DNA of 64,000 nucleotides from the NCBI GenBank assembly GCA_004554085.1, contig SFNY01000018.1, forward strand, positions 24,720 through 88,719, in the 5' to 3' direction. The notes under the pieces were generated by a model, which did no database searches, was not told where the DNA came from, and saw only the letters and a program-made list of their open reading frames with translations. This document shows positions 24,661 to 33,710 of the stretch, piece by piece. The stretch comes from Clostridiales bacterium. GTDB taxonomy: Bacteria > Bacillota > Clostridia > Christensenellales > Aristaeellaceae. The position numbers were made by a program, and so were the translations under genes. Positions within the stretch are counted from its first letter, which is position 1. Every line of letters begins with the position of its first letter.

Positions 24661-26448
24661 CTAGCGCGCCAGGCTCCCCGCGATCTTCGCTGCCAGCTCC
24701 GCATTATTATACACAAGGCGGATGTTGCTGGCGAGGCTGTCGCCGCCGGTGATGTCCTTGATCTTGGCCAGCAGGAAGGGCGTGGTCTGCTTGCCATGGA
24801 TGCCCAGGCGCCTGGCCTCCTCCACCGCATCGTCGATGGCCTTATTGATCACCTCGGGATCCATGGAGTACTCCTCCGGGATGGGATTGGTGACCAGCAT
24901 GCCGCCCTTGAGGCCCATGTCCAGCTTCGCGCGGAAGGCCGCGGCGATGCTCTCGGGGTTGTCCAGGCGGTAGTCCACGCCGAAGCCGCTCTTGCGGGTG
25001 TAGAAGGCGGGCAACTCCTCGGTCTGGTAGCCGATCACCGGCACGCCCTTGGTCTCCAGGTACTCCAGCGTAAGCCCCAGATCCAGGATCGACTTCGCGC
25101 CCGCGCACACCACCAGCACGCCCGTCTGGGCCAGCTCCTCCAGGTCGGCGGAGATGTCCATGGTGGTCTCCGCGCCGCGATGTACGCCGCCGATGCCGCC
25201 GGTGGCAAACACGCGGATGCCCGCCATCTCGGCGATGATCATGGTGGTGGCAACGGTGGTCGCACCGTCGTCGCCCCTGGCAACCAGCACCGGCAGATCC
25301 CGGCGGGAGGCCTTGGTCACATCGTAGCCCTTCTTGCCGAGGTAGGTGATCTCCTCCTCGCTCAGGCCCGCCTTCAGGCGACCGCCGATGATGGCGATGG
25401 TTGCCGGAACCGCGCCGTTTTCGCGGACGATGCGCTCAACGTTTAACGCAGTCTCCACGTTCTGCGGATAGGGCATGCCGTGGGAGATGATGGTGGACTC
25501 CAGGGCAACCACGGGCTTGCCCGCATCCAGCGCCGCCTTGACCTCCGGCTTTTTTTCATTCATATCGGGATTCACCGTCTCGATGGACTCCACCGCGATG
25601 GAAGCCGCCGCCATGCCTGCGATTCCGCTCTCCTGAAGGGACATGCCCTGCACGTGGGCCCAGAGCAGCGCCGCGCTGAAGGCGTCGCCCGCACCGGTGG
25701 CGTTCACCAGATTGCGCTCCACGCCCGGCAGGAACGCGCACTGCATGCCCTCCGCGCACAGCGCGCCCATCGCGCCCATGCTGAGGTACACCCGCTTCAC
25801 GCCCGCGTCCATCAGCCGCCGCGCCGCCTCCGATGCGTCGATCATGTCGTTGATCTTCATGCCCGTGAGCAGCTCCGCCTCCAGGCGGTTGGGCTTGAAG
25901 CTGTGCATCTTCGGCAGCGCAGGCCGCAGCCGCTGCACCTTCGCCGCCGAGACCGCGTCCGCAAACAGCGGCGCAGTCAACTCCCCCGCCAGATAGGCGA
26001 TGGTCTCCTCCGGCAGGTTCGCGTCGATGCACACCGCGTCCATGGAATTGAGCAGCTCCAGACGCGGCTCGATCCACTCCGGTGTCAGCAATCGCTGAAT
26101 CTGCATGTCGTTGACGGCGCAGTTCATGTCGCCCTTCGCATCGTCGATGAACAGGTACACCGAGGTGCGCTCGTTTTCCTCGATCCGGCAGCTCCGCATG
26201 CCGATGCCCTTGGCCGCGCAGTCCTCCAGGATCGCCCGACCGTTCGCATCCGCGCCCAGCGCCGTGATCAGCTCCACCTCCAGGCCCATGCGCGCCGCAT
26301 TCTCCGCGATGTTGCGGCCCACGCCGCCCACGGACATGCGCACCTGGCCGGGGTTGGAGTCCCCGGGAACCAGCGCCGCGCTGGGAAAGCCGCCGATGTC
26401 CATGTTCGCGCCGCCGACCACCGCGATTTTTCCCCTTCGTAACGGCAT
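24661..26448 (-). CDS. Pseudouridine kinase / pseudouridine-5'-phosphate glycosidase fusion
   Basis: A 595-residue bifunctional protein. Residues ~1-295 are a PfkB-type sugar kinase (GGANMDIGG; 'NATGAGDAF' with catalytic Asp255), residues ~296-595 are a PsuG glycosidase ('[18 protein letters not shown]', [22 protein letters not shown]). Together they phosphorylate pseudouridine and split it to uracil and ribose 5-phosphate. The kinase comes first, and it ends right after the NPDM-like stretch where PsuG's own methionine (residue 296) would be, so the kinase tail is shortened. The start at 26448 is set by GAGAGGGGG upstream; the promoter is 26476-26504. A run of seven A lies just after the junction. 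The in-frame junction looks real but could be deletion-derived. Confidence 0.88.
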   Translation of the reverse strand: MPLRRGKIAVVGGANMDIGGFPSAALVPGDSNPGQVRMSVGGVGRNIAENAARMGLEVELITALGADANGRAILEDCAAKGIGMRSCRIEENERTSVYLFIDDAKGDMNCAVNDMQIQRLLTPEWIEPRLELLNSMDAVCIDANLPEETIAYLAGELTAPLFADAVSAAKVQRLRPALPKMHSFKPNRLEAELLTGMKINDMIDASEAARRLMDAGVKRVYLSMGAMGALCAEGMQCAFLPGVERNLVNATGAGDAFSAALLWAHVQGMSLQESGIAGMAAASIAVESIETVNPDMNEKKPEVKAALDAGKPVVALESTIISHGMPYPQNVETALNVERIVRENGAVPATIAIIGGRLKAGLSEEEITYLGKKGYDVTKASRRDLPVLVARGDDGATTVATTMIIAEMAGIRVFATGGIGGVHRGAETTMDISADLEELAQTGVLVVCAGAKSILDLGLTLEYLETKGVPVIGYQTEELPAFYTRKSGFGVDYRLDNPESIAAAFRAKLDMGLKGGMLVTNPIPEEYSMDPEVINKAIDDAVEEARRLGIHGKQTTPFLLAKIKDITGGDSLASNIRLVYNNAELAAKIAGSLAR

Positions 26449-26475
26449 GTCACCGCCCCCTCTCAATCCAGTTTT

Positions 26476-26504
26476 ATTATATCGATCCTGCACGCACATT
26501 ACAA
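26476..26504 (-). promoter_or_regulatory. Sigma-A promoter of the pseudouridine fusion gene
   Basis: Minus strand: TTGTAA, 17-base spacer, TATAAT. Confidence 0.85.
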
Positions 26505-26605
26505 GCCCCGGTGCAAATTTTGTGTCGTAGCGCCCGCAAAGCCCTGGAAATGTTGACGATCGGGGGATTTTTTGCTAAATTTAGACGCAAATATGCCCTC
26601 TTGCC

Positions 26606-26634
26606 TTGATTATGACACATTCATGTAATATAAT
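26606..26634 (+). promoter_or_regulatory. Sigma-A promoter of the second NlpC/P60 gene
   Basis: TTGATT, 17-base spacer, TATAAT; divergent from the pseudouridine promoter with ~100 bases between. Confidence 0.85.
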
Positions 26635-26705
26635 ACGTATGGAATACGGCCTTTGTGTGCCGACAAGGCCCGTGTGCGCAATACTATGAAATCACAGGTG
26701 ACAGA

Positions 26706-27614
26706 ATGAAGAAACGAAATGCAGTTCAGAAATGGATTTGCGCGATCCTCGCGATCGTGCTGCTGGTCGCATGTGCGCCCGCAGCGCTGGCCACGTCCTA
26801 TTCGGCCAAGATCAACTCCTCCGCCTGCAAGGTCTACAAGTCCGCCTCCACCTCCAGCAAGGTGCTGTGCAGCGACGTAAAGGACCTGCGCGTATCCATC
26901 ACGGGCTACTCCGGCGACTGGGCGCGCATCAGCTACAAGGGCTACACCGGCTACGTCAAATGCGAATACCTGACGCTGAGCAGCCGCCTGCCCGCCTACA
27001 CGGCGAAGTCCACCCCGGTGTACAAGCGCGCCTCCTCCTCGTCCAGCAAGCTGGGCACCCTGGGCACGGGCAGCACGGTGTACGTGGTGGGCATGGACGA
27101 CGGCTACTACCGCATCCAGAACCGCTCCGGCTCGGTCACGGGCTACGTCAAGTCCAGCTGCCTCACCGCGACCAAGCCCAAGACCAGCTCGGACTCCTCC
27201 TCGTCCGACTCCTCCTCGGGTTCCTCCAGCTCCGCCACGGGCGTGGATCGGGCCATCTCGGTGGCGAAGAGCCTGATCGGCAAGCCCTACGCCGTCAGCG
27301 ACAATCCGCCCAGCAGCTTCAACTGCTCCTCCTTCGTGGAGTACTGTCTGGAGAAGGCCGGCTATTCCGTGAAGGGCTCCGCCGCCTCCCAGGCTGCGGA
27401 CAGCTCCTTTGCCAAGATCACTGGCACCTCCAGTCTGAAGAAGGGCGACATCCTCTGCTTTGACACCGACGAGGACGGTACCTGCGACCACACGGCCATC
27501 TATCTGGGCAGCGGCAGCTTCATTGAGGCCTCCCAGAACGCAGGCAAGGTGCAGACCAACAGCCTGAGCAGCTGGTACAAGTCCCACCTGCTGTGGGCGC
27601 GCCGCCCTGCCTAA
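26706..27614 (+). CDS. Exported SH3 / NlpC-P60 cell-wall hydrolase (possible lipoprotein)
   Basis: A 302-residue protein. The start at 26706 gives a basic head and hydrophobic core; the sequence LVAC at residues 20-23 fits a lipobox, while ALA-TS a few residues later fits an ordinary signal peptidase site, so the anchoring mode is uncertain. Two SH3 repeats (~30-155), a Ser/Asp-rich linker and an NlpC/P60 domain follow. Catalytic Cys207 (FNCSSF) and His262 (DHTAIYLG) are present; the third polar position, His699 in the paralogue at 2302-4494, is Glu274 here. It should cut peptidoglycan stem peptides if active. Promoter 26606-26634, terminator 27633-27661. Confidence 0.88.
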   Translation: MKKRNAVQKWICAILAIVLLVACAPAALATSYSAKINSSACKVYKSASTSSKVLCSDVKDLRVSITGYSGDWARISYKGYTGYVKCEYLTLSSRLPAYTAKSTPVYKRASSSSSKLGTLGTGSTVYVVGMDDGYYRIQNRSGSVTGYVKSSCLTATKPKTSSDSSSSDSSSGSSSSATGVDRAISVAKSLIGKPYAVSDNPPSSFNCSSFVEYCLEKAGYSVKGSAASQAADSSFAKITGTSSLKKGDILCFDTDEDGTCDHTAIYLGSGSFIEASQNAGKVQTNSLSSWYKSHLLWARRPA

Positions 27615-27632
27615 TGCAAATTCCATCAATGA

Positions 27633-27661
27633 GCCGCCCGGAAGCGATGCTTCCGGGCGGC
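27633..27661 (+). terminator. Terminator after the second NlpC/P60 gene
   Basis: Perfect 13-bp stem GCCGCCCGGAAGC / GCTTCCGGGCGGC with a 3-base loop; the following T tract is interrupted (CTTGCTTT). Confidence 0.75.
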
Positions 27662-27686
27662 CTTGCTTTGCATGGCAGCATATCAG

Positions 27687-27971
27687 GGGAGGGATGAGGG
27701 CATCCCGCCCTACGGTGCAGAGCGAATCCGGGCAGTATTTTTAAAACCGGACGCACGAAATCTGCCCCATTCTTGCCGGGGCAGATTTCGTGCTTACAGC
27801 AAACCTATGTATAGGATAGAAGCGAAGAACCTCTGCCCCTTGAACCAGTGGGGGCAGAGGTTCGTGATTCAAACCGCGAAGCGATGTGGCAGCAGGCCCT
27901 GCCTGCCGCGAAGCGTTGTGGCAGCAGGCCCTGCCTGCCGCGAAGCGATGAGCCAGCGACGGCTCGCCGCC
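27687..27971. repeat. Dispersed intergenic repeat, copy A
   Basis: Shares with 39943-40166 (opposite strand) the same series of modules: a 59-base block (27695-27753; 54 of 59 identical to 40100-40158), a first hairpin (27756-27790), a second hairpin GAACCTCTGCCCC / GGGGCAGAGGTTC (27827-27863), a variable part, and an end block GCCAGCGACGGCTCGCCGCC (27952-27971) that abuts the stop codon of the alcohol dehydrogenase gene. In the first hairpin the loop ATTCTTGCC is kept relative to copy B while six stem pairs differ with compensation. It fills the space between convergent genes. No coding capacity was accepted. Confidence 0.8.
27876..27950. repeat. 32-bp tandem repeat inside copy A
   Basis: Two adjacent 32-base units (27876-27907 and 27908-27939, one difference) start with GCGAAGCGATG or GCGAAGCGTTG; a third unit is cut after 11 bases (27940-27950). 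Each unit contains the palindrome GGCAG CAGGCCCTG CCTGCC-like arms. Copy B lacks this expansion. Confidence 0.85.
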
Positions 27972-29126
27972 TTACAGCGCAGCCTTATAGATCGACACGA
28001 TGTCGTCCTTGCTCAGCGGCACGAAGCTGCCGACGCTGCCCTTCGCGGCCTTCTCGGCCATGACCTCGAAGTGCGTTTCATCGATGCCGACCTCGCCCAG
28101 CGTCGCGGGCAGCTTCATCTCCTTGAAGAACGCGCGGGTGCACTCGATGGCCCTGCGGCCGACCTCCATGTCGTCCTCGCCGGTCAGGCCAAACACGTTG
28201 CGGCCGTACTCGCCGAACCTCCACGCGGTCTCCGCGTTCAGCGCGAACTCCATCCAGCAGGGCGTGAGGATGGCCAGGCCCTCGCCGTGGGTGATGTCGT
28301 AGAACGCGGACAGCTCGTGCTCCATGGGATGCACGCACCAGGACACGTCCGCACCGTCGCTCAGCAGGCCGTTGATGGCCAGGCTGCCGGCCCACATCAG
28401 ATTGGCGCGGGCCTCGTAGTTGTCGGGCTCTCGCAGCGCAATCGGGCCGTAGTGCACCAGCGTCTTGAGCACCGCCTCGCACATCCGCGCCTGAAGGTAC
28501 GCGCCCTTCACGGGGGTGAAGTAGTTCTCCAGCGTGTGGCTCATGATGTCCGCGGTGCCCGCGCTGGTCTGCCTCGGGGACACGGTGAAGGTGTACTCCG
28601 GATTCAGAACCGACATCACGGGCTTGATGTGCTGGGAGCCGGTGCCCCACTTCTCGTTCTTCTGAAGATCGGAGATCACGGCGAACTCGTCCATCTCGGA
28701 GCCGGTGGCGGAGAGCGTCAGCACGGCGTAGACGGGCAGCGCCCTCTGAATTTTACTGCGGTCCAGCACCAGATCCCAGGCGTCGCCGTCGTAGCACGCG
28801 CCCGCCGCCACGACCTTGGCGCAGTCGATGCTGGAGCCGCCGCCCACGGCGAGAACCATCTCGATGCCGTTTGCATGGCAGAGCTCCACACCCCTGCGCA
28901 CGGATTCGATGCGGGGATTGGGCTCCACGCCGGAGAGCTCGGTGACCTGCATGCCGTTCTCCGTGAGCACCTTCATCACATCGTCATACAGGCCGCTGCG
29001 CTTGATGCTGCCGCCGCCGTAGACCAGCAGTACCTTGCTGCCACTGTTCTTCAGCTCGGAGAGGTGGGACAGCTGGTCGGTGCCGAAGTGGATGGTGGTG
29101 GGGATGCTGTAAGTAAAGTTGTTCAT
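27972..29126 (-). CDS. Iron-containing alcohol dehydrogenase
   Basis: A 384-residue group III alcohol dehydrogenase (YqhD/BdhA type), reducing aldehydes or oxidising alcohols with NAD(P)H. The nucleotide-binding GGGSSIDCAK, the metal ligands in 'TSAGTADIMSH' (Asp, His), CVHPMEHELS and YDITHGEG are all present. The substrate is likely a short or medium aldehyde. GGAGGACAT precedes the ATG at 29126; promoter 29160-29188. Its stop codon abuts the end of repeat copy A. Confidence 0.9.
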   Translation of the reverse strand: MNNFTYSIPTTIHFGTDQLSHLSELKNSGSKVLLVYGGGSIKRSGLYDDVMKVLTENGMQVTELSGVEPNPRIESVRRGVELCHANGIEMVLAVGGGSSIDCAKVVAAGACYDGDAWDLVLDRSKIQRALPVYAVLTLSATGSEMDEFAVISDLQKNEKWGTGSQHIKPVMSVLNPEYTFTVSPRQTSAGTADIMSHTLENYFTPVKGAYLQARMCEAVLKTLVHYGPIALREPDNYEARANLMWAGSLAINGLLSDGADVSWCVHPMEHELSAFYDITHGEGLAILTPCWMEFALNAETAWRFGEYGRNVFGLTGEDDMEVGRRAIECTRAFFKEMKLPATLGEVGIDETHFEVMAEKAAKGSVGSFVPLSKDDIVSIYKAAL

Positions 29127-29159
29127 TCTATGTCCTCCTTGATCGGATGTTCTGATGTC

Positions 29160-29188
29160 ATTATAGCAGACAGACCCCGCAAGGTAAA
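29160..29188 (-). promoter_or_regulatory. Sigma-A promoter of the alcohol dehydrogenase gene
   Basis: Minus strand: TTTACC, 17-base spacer, TATAAT. Confidence 0.8.
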
Positions 29189-29249
29189 GCCCCGGTGGGG
29201 AATGAAATCGGAGGCCGCGCCGCAGCCGCTGCGTTCACGCTCCGCGCAT

Positions 29250-29726
29250 CTACTTGTGATACCTCTCCCCTGTGCGGATGCGCTCGGCGCGGTAGAGCTG
29301 CTCCAGCAGGATCACCCGCATCAGGCCGTGGGGAAAGGTGAGGTTGGAGAAGGACAGGCGCGCGTCGGCCCGGGTGAGCAGCTCGTCGGACAGGCCGTTG
29401 GAGCCGCCGATGACGAACACGTTGCGCCGTCCGTCGGCGCTCCAGTCCTGCATCAGCTTCGACAGGCCCACCGAATCCGGGGCCTTGGCCTGAATGCACA
29501 GCGCGATCACCCGGTCGTTGGGCCGGATGCGGGCCAGCAGATTCTTGCCCTCCCGGTCGATGATCTGCCGGATCTGGGCGGGACTTGCGTTGTCCGGCTC
29601 CCGCAGATCGTCGATCTGCACGATCTCGTACTTTCCGTAGCGGGACAGGCGCTTGAGATACTCGGCGCAGCCCTCCTGCTGCCACTTCTCCTTCAGCTTG
29701 CCCACGCAGAGGATGCATGCATTCAC
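29250..29726 (-). CDS. rlmH: 23S rRNA (pseudouridine1915-N3)-methyltransferase
   Basis: A 158-residue SPOUT methyltransferase; residues near the C-terminus form the knot (FVIGGSNGLSDEL, then 'LTFPHGLMRVILLEQLYRA' and ERYHK end). It methylates pseudouridine 1915 in helix 69 of 23S rRNA. I choose the GTG at 29726 as start (AAGGGGTG 6 bases upstream), which gives the standard family length; the N-terminus then reads VNACILCVGKLKEKW. Upstream lies the terminator of the CPBP gene. Confidence 0.92.
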   Translation of the reverse strand: MNACILCVGKLKEKWQQEGCAEYLKRLSRYGKYEIVQIDDLREPDNASPAQIRQIIDREGKNLLARIRPNDRVIALCIQAKAPDSVGLSKLMQDWSADGRRNVFVIGGSNGLSDELLTRADARLSFSNLTFPHGLMRVILLEQLYRAERIRTGERYHK

Positions 29727-29746
29727 ATAATTCACCCCTTCATGCA

Positions 29747-29771
29747 CAAAAGGGGCGGTCAAATCCGCCCC
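29747..29771 (-). terminator. Terminator after the CPBP protease gene
   Basis: Minus strand: GGGGCGG / CCGCCCC stem with a 6-base loop followed by TTTT. Confidence 0.8.
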
Positions 29772-29779
29772 GAAAAACT

Positions 29780-30754
29780 TTATGCCAGCATTTGAATGAC
29801 GTCCGTGACGTACAGCAGCGCCGTCAGCAGCACGCCCGCGATCAGCAGCGCCCACTCGCCTCGACTGAGCCGCAGCCTTGCGCCCTGCACCATCCGCACG
29901 CCCCGCAGCTGGGCGCGCGCCCGAAAGATGCGCAGCATCAGCCGCAGCATCGCCGCAGTGAGCGCGACCTCCACCAGGAGCATCGCAATTCCGGTGAAGC
30001 CGCCGATGGCCGTGAAATAGTCCGCCGGTATCTCCTCCGCCGACGGCATGCGCTGCTGTACAAACTGGAGCAGCACCGTGGCGGCGTTGTGCACCGTGTG
30101 GTAGATCAGGCCCGCGTAGACGGAGTCGGTGTAGATCACCAGCGCCGCGATCAGCATGCCCAGGATGAACTCCGCGGGCGCACCGATCAGCGAGCCGTGC
30201 ATCAGCATGAACAGCAGCGAGGTCAGCACCATTGCGCGGCGCGTGCCATGCGCCTCAAAGGCGGGGAGCAGCACGCCCCGGAACAGGAATTCCTCGCAGA
30301 TTCCCGGCAGCACCGCCGCATAGACCACGCACAGCATCAGCCCCATCCGGTCGAGGGGCACCTCGAGGCCGCCCGCGGTCACGTCGAAGCCCAGCTTCTG
30401 AAAGGGGATGCTCCAGATCAGCGTGACGTCGTTCACCAGGAACACGCCCAGCAGCGCCATCGCCACGATCAGCAGCACACTGGGCAGCGAGATCGGGTTC
30501 GGGCGCAGCGCAGGCAATATCTCCGGCCTGCGCCGCAGGCTCAGCGCGAGAGGCAGCGCCAGAAAGCACAGGTAGAAGAACAGATTGTAGGCCAGTGCCA
30601 CCAGGTTCGCGTCCGCGCCCTGAAGCGCGCCGCTGAACAGGCCCAGCAGCAGGGACGCCGCGTACAGACCGATTCCCGAGAGCAGGTACAGAACCAGCGC
30701 GTTCTTGCGCGTGGGGCGCTGCTCCGGGCGGATTCCACTGCGCTGCTCAGACAT
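29780..30754 (-). CDS. CPBP (CAAX/Abi-type) intramembrane metalloprotease
   Basis: A 324-residue membrane protein with about eight hydrophobic segments. The three family motifs are visible: CEEFLFRG (EExxxR), 'FMLMHGSLIG' (FxxxH) and HTVHNAA (HxxxN). Such enzymes are glutamate/zinc proteases within the membrane, often involved in peptide maturation or self-immunity; no bacteriocin gene is seen nearby. Its ATG overlaps the end of ychF by 8 bases, indicating cotranscription and translational coupling. Confidence 0.87.
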   Translation of the reverse strand: MSEQRSGIRPEQRPTRKNALVLYLLSGIGLYAASLLLGLFSGALQGADANLVALAYNLFFYLCFLALPLALSLRRRPEILPALRPNPISLPSVLLIVAMALLGVFLVNDVTLIWSIPFQKLGFDVTAGGLEVPLDRMGLMLCVVYAAVLPGICEEFLFRGVLLPAFEAHGTRRAMVLTSLLFMLMHGSLIGAPAEFILGMLIAALVIYTDSVYAGLIYHTVHNAATVLLQFVQQRMPSAEEIPADYFTAIGGFTGIAMLLVEVALTAAMLRLMLRIFRARAQLRGVRMVQGARLRLSRGEWALLIAGVLLTALLYVTDVIQMLA

Positions 30755-31844
30755 TGAAGCGGAACAGCGTCACGTCGCCGTCCTTCATCACGTAGTCCTT
30801 GCCCTCGGAGCGCACCAGGCCCTTCTCCTTGCAGGCCGCGATGCTGCCCTCGCGCACCAGATCCTCGTAGGGCACGATCTCGGCGCGAATGAAGCCGCGC
30901 TCGAAGTCGGTGTGAATCTTGCCGGCAGCCTGGGGCGCCTTGGTGCCGTCCTCGATGGTCCAGGCGCGCACCTCCTTGGGGCCGGCGGTGAGGTAGGAGA
31001 TCAGACCCAGCAGCCGGTAGCCCAGCGTGACCAGGCGGTCCAGGCCGCTCTCGCCGATGCCCATGTCCTCCAGGAACATCTGCTTCTCGTCCGGCTCCAT
31101 CTGGGAGATGTCCTCCTCCACCTGGGCGCAGATCACCAGCACCTGCGCGCCCTCGCTCTCGGCAATCTGACGCACGGGCTTCACCAGCGCAAGCTCGCTC
31201 TCATCTTTGCCCAGATCCTCCTCGCCGATGTTGGCGGCGTAGATGACCTTCTTCATCGTCAGCAGGAACCAGTCGTGCACGGCAGCAAGCTGCTCCTCGT
31301 CGAGCTTCGCCGTGCGGGCGGGCCTGCCCTCGTTCAGATGCTCCAGCAGGATTCGACCTGCCTCGGCCTCCAGCGCGAACTTCTTGTCGCCCTTCTTGAC
31401 CATGGCTGCGGCCTTCTCGGCGCGCTTGGTGACGGTCTCGATGTCGGCCAGCACCAGCTCGGTGTTGATCACGTCGATGTCCCGCGCCGGATCCACGCTG
31501 CCGTCCACATGGATGACGTTGTCGTCCTCAAAGCAGCGCACCACGTGCACGATGGCGTCCACCTCGCGGATGTGGGACAGGAACTTGTTGCCCAGACCCT
31601 CGCCGCGGCTCGCGCCCTTCACCAGACCCGCGATGTCCACGAACTCCAGCGTGGCCGGGGTGTACTTCTCCGGATGATACATCTCCGCCAGCACGTCCAG
31701 CCGCTTGTCCGGCACGGCCACCACGCCGGTGTTCGGCTCGATGGTGCAGAAGGGATAGTTGGCGGCCTGCGCACCCGCGCAGGTGATTGCGTTAAACAGC
31801 GTGCTCTTGCCGACGTTCGGCAGACCGACGACGCCCAGTTTCAT
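30747..31844 (-). CDS. ychF: YchF/OLA1-type redox-regulated ATPase
   Basis: A 365-residue Obg-like P-loop protein: G1 GLPNVGKST (~8-15), G3 DIAGLV, the degenerate G4 that prefers ATP, a coiled-coil insertion and the C-terminal TGS domain ('[10 protein letters not shown]' end). It binds ribosomes and is widely conserved. Length and motifs are typical. GAGGAAAC lies before the ATG at 31844. Upstream is the 400-bp gap shared with the divergent MATE gene. Confidence 0.94.
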   Translation of the reverse strand: MKLGVVGLPNVGKSTLFNAITCAGAQAANYPFCTIEPNTGVVAVPDKRLDVLAEMYHPEKYTPATLEFVDIAGLVKGASRGEGLGNKFLSHIREVDAIVHVVRCFEDDNVIHVDGSVDPARDIDVINTELVLADIETVTKRAEKAAAMVKKGDKKFALEAEAGRILLEHLNEGRPARTAKLDEEQLAAVHDWFLLTMKKVIYAANIGEEDLGKDESELALVKPVRQIAESEGAQVLVICAQVEEDISQMEPDEKQMFLEDMGIGESGLDRLVTLGYRLLGLISYLTAGPKEVRAWTIEDGTKAPQAAGKIHTDFERGFIRAEIVPYEDLVREGSIAACKEKGLVRSEGKDYVMKDGDVTLFRFNV

Positions 31845-32000
31845 TTCAGTTTCCTCCTAAATTGACGCAGCGCCCTCCGGGAGTATCCCCAGATGCGCAG
31901 ATTTCCATGAATAGTGTATAATAAACCCGCTGCATTTGCAAGCAAAAGCTGGAAAAAAAGTGAAGGGCCATGGCTAGCAGAAATGTTTACAATTTTATTA

Positions 32001-32029
32001 TTGACCGCTCGGTCTATTTGTGCTAGGAT
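32001..32029 (+). promoter_or_regulatory. MATE gene promoter with TetR-type operator
   Basis: TTGACC, 17-base spacer, TAGGAT. The -35 box is part of the palindrome TTGACCGCTCGGTCTA (32001-32016). A related sequence, TTAACTGTTCGGTCAA, lies in the promoter of the tetR gene downstream (34336-34351), so the same repressor probably binds both. Confidence 0.7.
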
Positions 32030-32246
32030 ATAGAAAATATACCGGATGGTCAATTTTATGGAGTGCGCCAGCATCAAACGCAAGAAAACTGTCGGAGGAT
32101 GCTGCGCATTCTTATTCATGGTCAGATGATTCGGCAAGCCGACAATCATAGTTATTCCTGATTCGGCAAGCCGAAGGCTTGGCCGGGTCGGCGGGCCCCG
32201 TAGGGCAGCACGCCGACAATCAGAATCGAAAGGAGCGAATATTGAC
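32030..32246 (+). other. Long structured leader of the MATE gene, with a possible 23-residue leader peptide
   Basis: About 210 bases separate the promoter from the start codon. A small frame at 32058-32129 starts MECASIKRKK and has no strong ribosome site. Then come two copies of TGATTCGGCAAGCCGA (32127-32142 and 32159-32174), each able to fold as TCGGC-AA-GCCGA, and a hairpin with arms GTCGGCG / CGCCGAC (32187-32217). The rest of the 31845-32246 gap, towards ychF, is AT-rich with no accepted gene. Confidence 0.5.
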
Positions 32247-33629
32247 ATGGCGACCAAAAATGGACAGACGCAATCCGTGCTGGGGGAAATGGCCCCAGCG
32301 AAATCCATCATAAAGCTGGCGATCCCGGCGACCCTGGCGCTGCTGGCAAAGGCGGTCTACAATCTGGTGGACACCGCCTACATCGGCATGCTCAATTCCG
32401 ACATCGCCCTGACGGCGGTGGGCGTGACCGTTCCGCTGCTGCTCATCATGGTTTCCATTGAAAACATCTTCGCCGCAGGCGCAGCCGTGCTGGCGGGGCG
32501 GCAGCTGGGCGCGAAGGATGACGAGGGCGCAAGCCGCACGATCACGACGATCATCGGCGTGTCCGTGCTCATCGGCATTCTCCTCTGCGTCTGCGGAATT
32601 GTCTTTCTGGAGCCCCTGATGCGGGCCTTCGGCGCTTCGGATGCATCTCTTCCCCAGGCAAAGAGCTATGCCTTCTGGATGTTCATCGCAGCGCTGGCCA
32701 ATCTGCCCGCCCAGAGCATGAACTGTGCCGCCCGCGCGGAATCCTCCGTGAAGATCTCCTCCATCGCGGTGATCACCGGCGCGCTGCTCAATGTGCTGCT
32801 GGATCCCGTGTTCATGTTTGACTGGGGCCTGAACCTGGGCGTGGAGGGCGCTTCCCTCGCAACCACGGTCTCCCAGTTCGTGACCTTCTTCATCCTGGTC
32901 TGGTTCTATCTCAGCGGGCGCTCCATCATCAAGATTCGTGCAAAGGCCTTCCGCCCGAGCTGGAAGCTGATCAAGACCGTGGCCGTCATCGGCATCCCGA
33001 CGGCGGTCATCCAGATCTGCCTGTCCGTGGCGGCCTCCCTGACCAACATCGCCGCCGCCGGACTGCCCCAGTCCGACGAGATCATCGCCGCCTACGGCGT
33101 GGTTCAGCGCCTGATCCTCATCGGCTGCTACGTCATCATGGGCTTCATGCAGGGCTATCAGCCGGTGGCCTCCTATGCCTTCGGCGCAAAGAATGAGGAG
33201 CGCTTCCATCAGTCCGTGCGCTTTGCCCTGAAGGGCTCGCTGCTTCTGACCGTGCTGGTCGCGGCGGTCTACATTCTGCTGTCCAGGCCGCTGATCCTGT
33301 TGTTCAACCAGAATCCCGTCATCGTGAACTACGGCAAGTGGCTGTTGATCTCCCAGGTGGCGCTGTATCCGGCCTTCGGCCTGTGCTACATGATGACCAT
33401 CACCTATCAGACCATCGGCGCTTCCCGCTACGGACTGTTCCTGTCGCTGATCCGCCAGGGCCTGTTCTACGTCCCCTTCATTCTGACCCTGCCGAAGCTG
33501 CTGGGCGTCACCGGCATCTATTTCTCCCAGCCCGCAGCGGACGTTCTGACGATCCTCGTCTGCCTGCTCTCCATCAAATCGATGAAGCGCATCGCATCCC
33601 GCAACATGGGCGCGGTACAGGAATCATAA
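32247..33629 (+). CDS. MATE family multidrug efflux transporter
   Basis: A 460-residue, twelve-helix Na+- or H+-driven exporter of the MatE type, without the ATPase extension seen in the paralogue at 11589-13319. Conserved features include the 'AIPATLALLAKAVYNLVDTA' start of the first helix and the duplicated MatE halves. AAAGGAG precedes the ATG. It converges on a tetR gene (33711-34316) whose promoter shares an operator with the MATE promoter, so drug- or metabolite-induced export is likely. The substrate cannot be inferred. Confidence 0.9.
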   Translation: MATKNGQTQSVLGEMAPAKSIIKLAIPATLALLAKAVYNLVDTAYIGMLNSDIALTAVGVTVPLLLIMVSIENIFAAGAAVLAGRQLGAKDDEGASRTITTIIGVSVLIGILLCVCGIVFLEPLMRAFGASDASLPQAKSYAFWMFIAALANLPAQSMNCAARAESSVKISSIAVITGALLNVLLDPVFMFDWGLNLGVEGASLATTVSQFVTFFILVWFYLSGRSIIKIRAKAFRPSWKLIKTVAVIGIPTAVIQICLSVAASLTNIAAAGLPQSDEIIAAYGVVQRLILIGCYVIMGFMQGYQPVASYAFGAKNEERFHQSVRFALKGSLLLTVLVAAVYILLSRPLILLFNQNPVIVNYGKWLLISQVALYPAFGLCYMMTITYQTIGASRYGLFLSLIRQGLFYVPFILTLPKLLGVTGIYFSQPAADVLTILVCLLSIKSMKRIASRNMGAVQES

Positions 33630-33631
33630 AC

Positions 33632-33670
33632 GGACGGGGGCAGCTGCGATTGAAACAGTTGCCCCCGTCC
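33632..33670. terminator. Hairpin terminator between MATE and tetR genes
   Basis: A 15-bp stem (GGACGGGGGCAGCTG / CAGTTGCCCCCGTCC, one G-U pair) with a 9-base loop. The following sequence is T-containing but not a clean T run. Confidence 0.7.
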
Positions 33671-33710
33671 TGTCGTTTGTGGGCTTTGTCAGCGGTCTGA
33701 CGGCATCGCG

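Noticed and set aside
25545..25565. Programmed frameshift at the A7 run near the kinase-glycosidase junction
   Set aside because: Both domains are already in one frame, and shifting in either direction gives no meaningful extension or prompt stop.
27876..27950. Tandem repeats that look like the beginning of a CRISPR array
   Set aside because: The units are directly adjacent with no spacers, and no cas gene is present.
27663..29795. A 710-codon plus-strand frame that starts in repeat copy A
   Set aside because: It runs through the repeat element and antisense to the alcohol dehydrogenase; the hairpins and the copy on the other strand explain the conservation better than coding.
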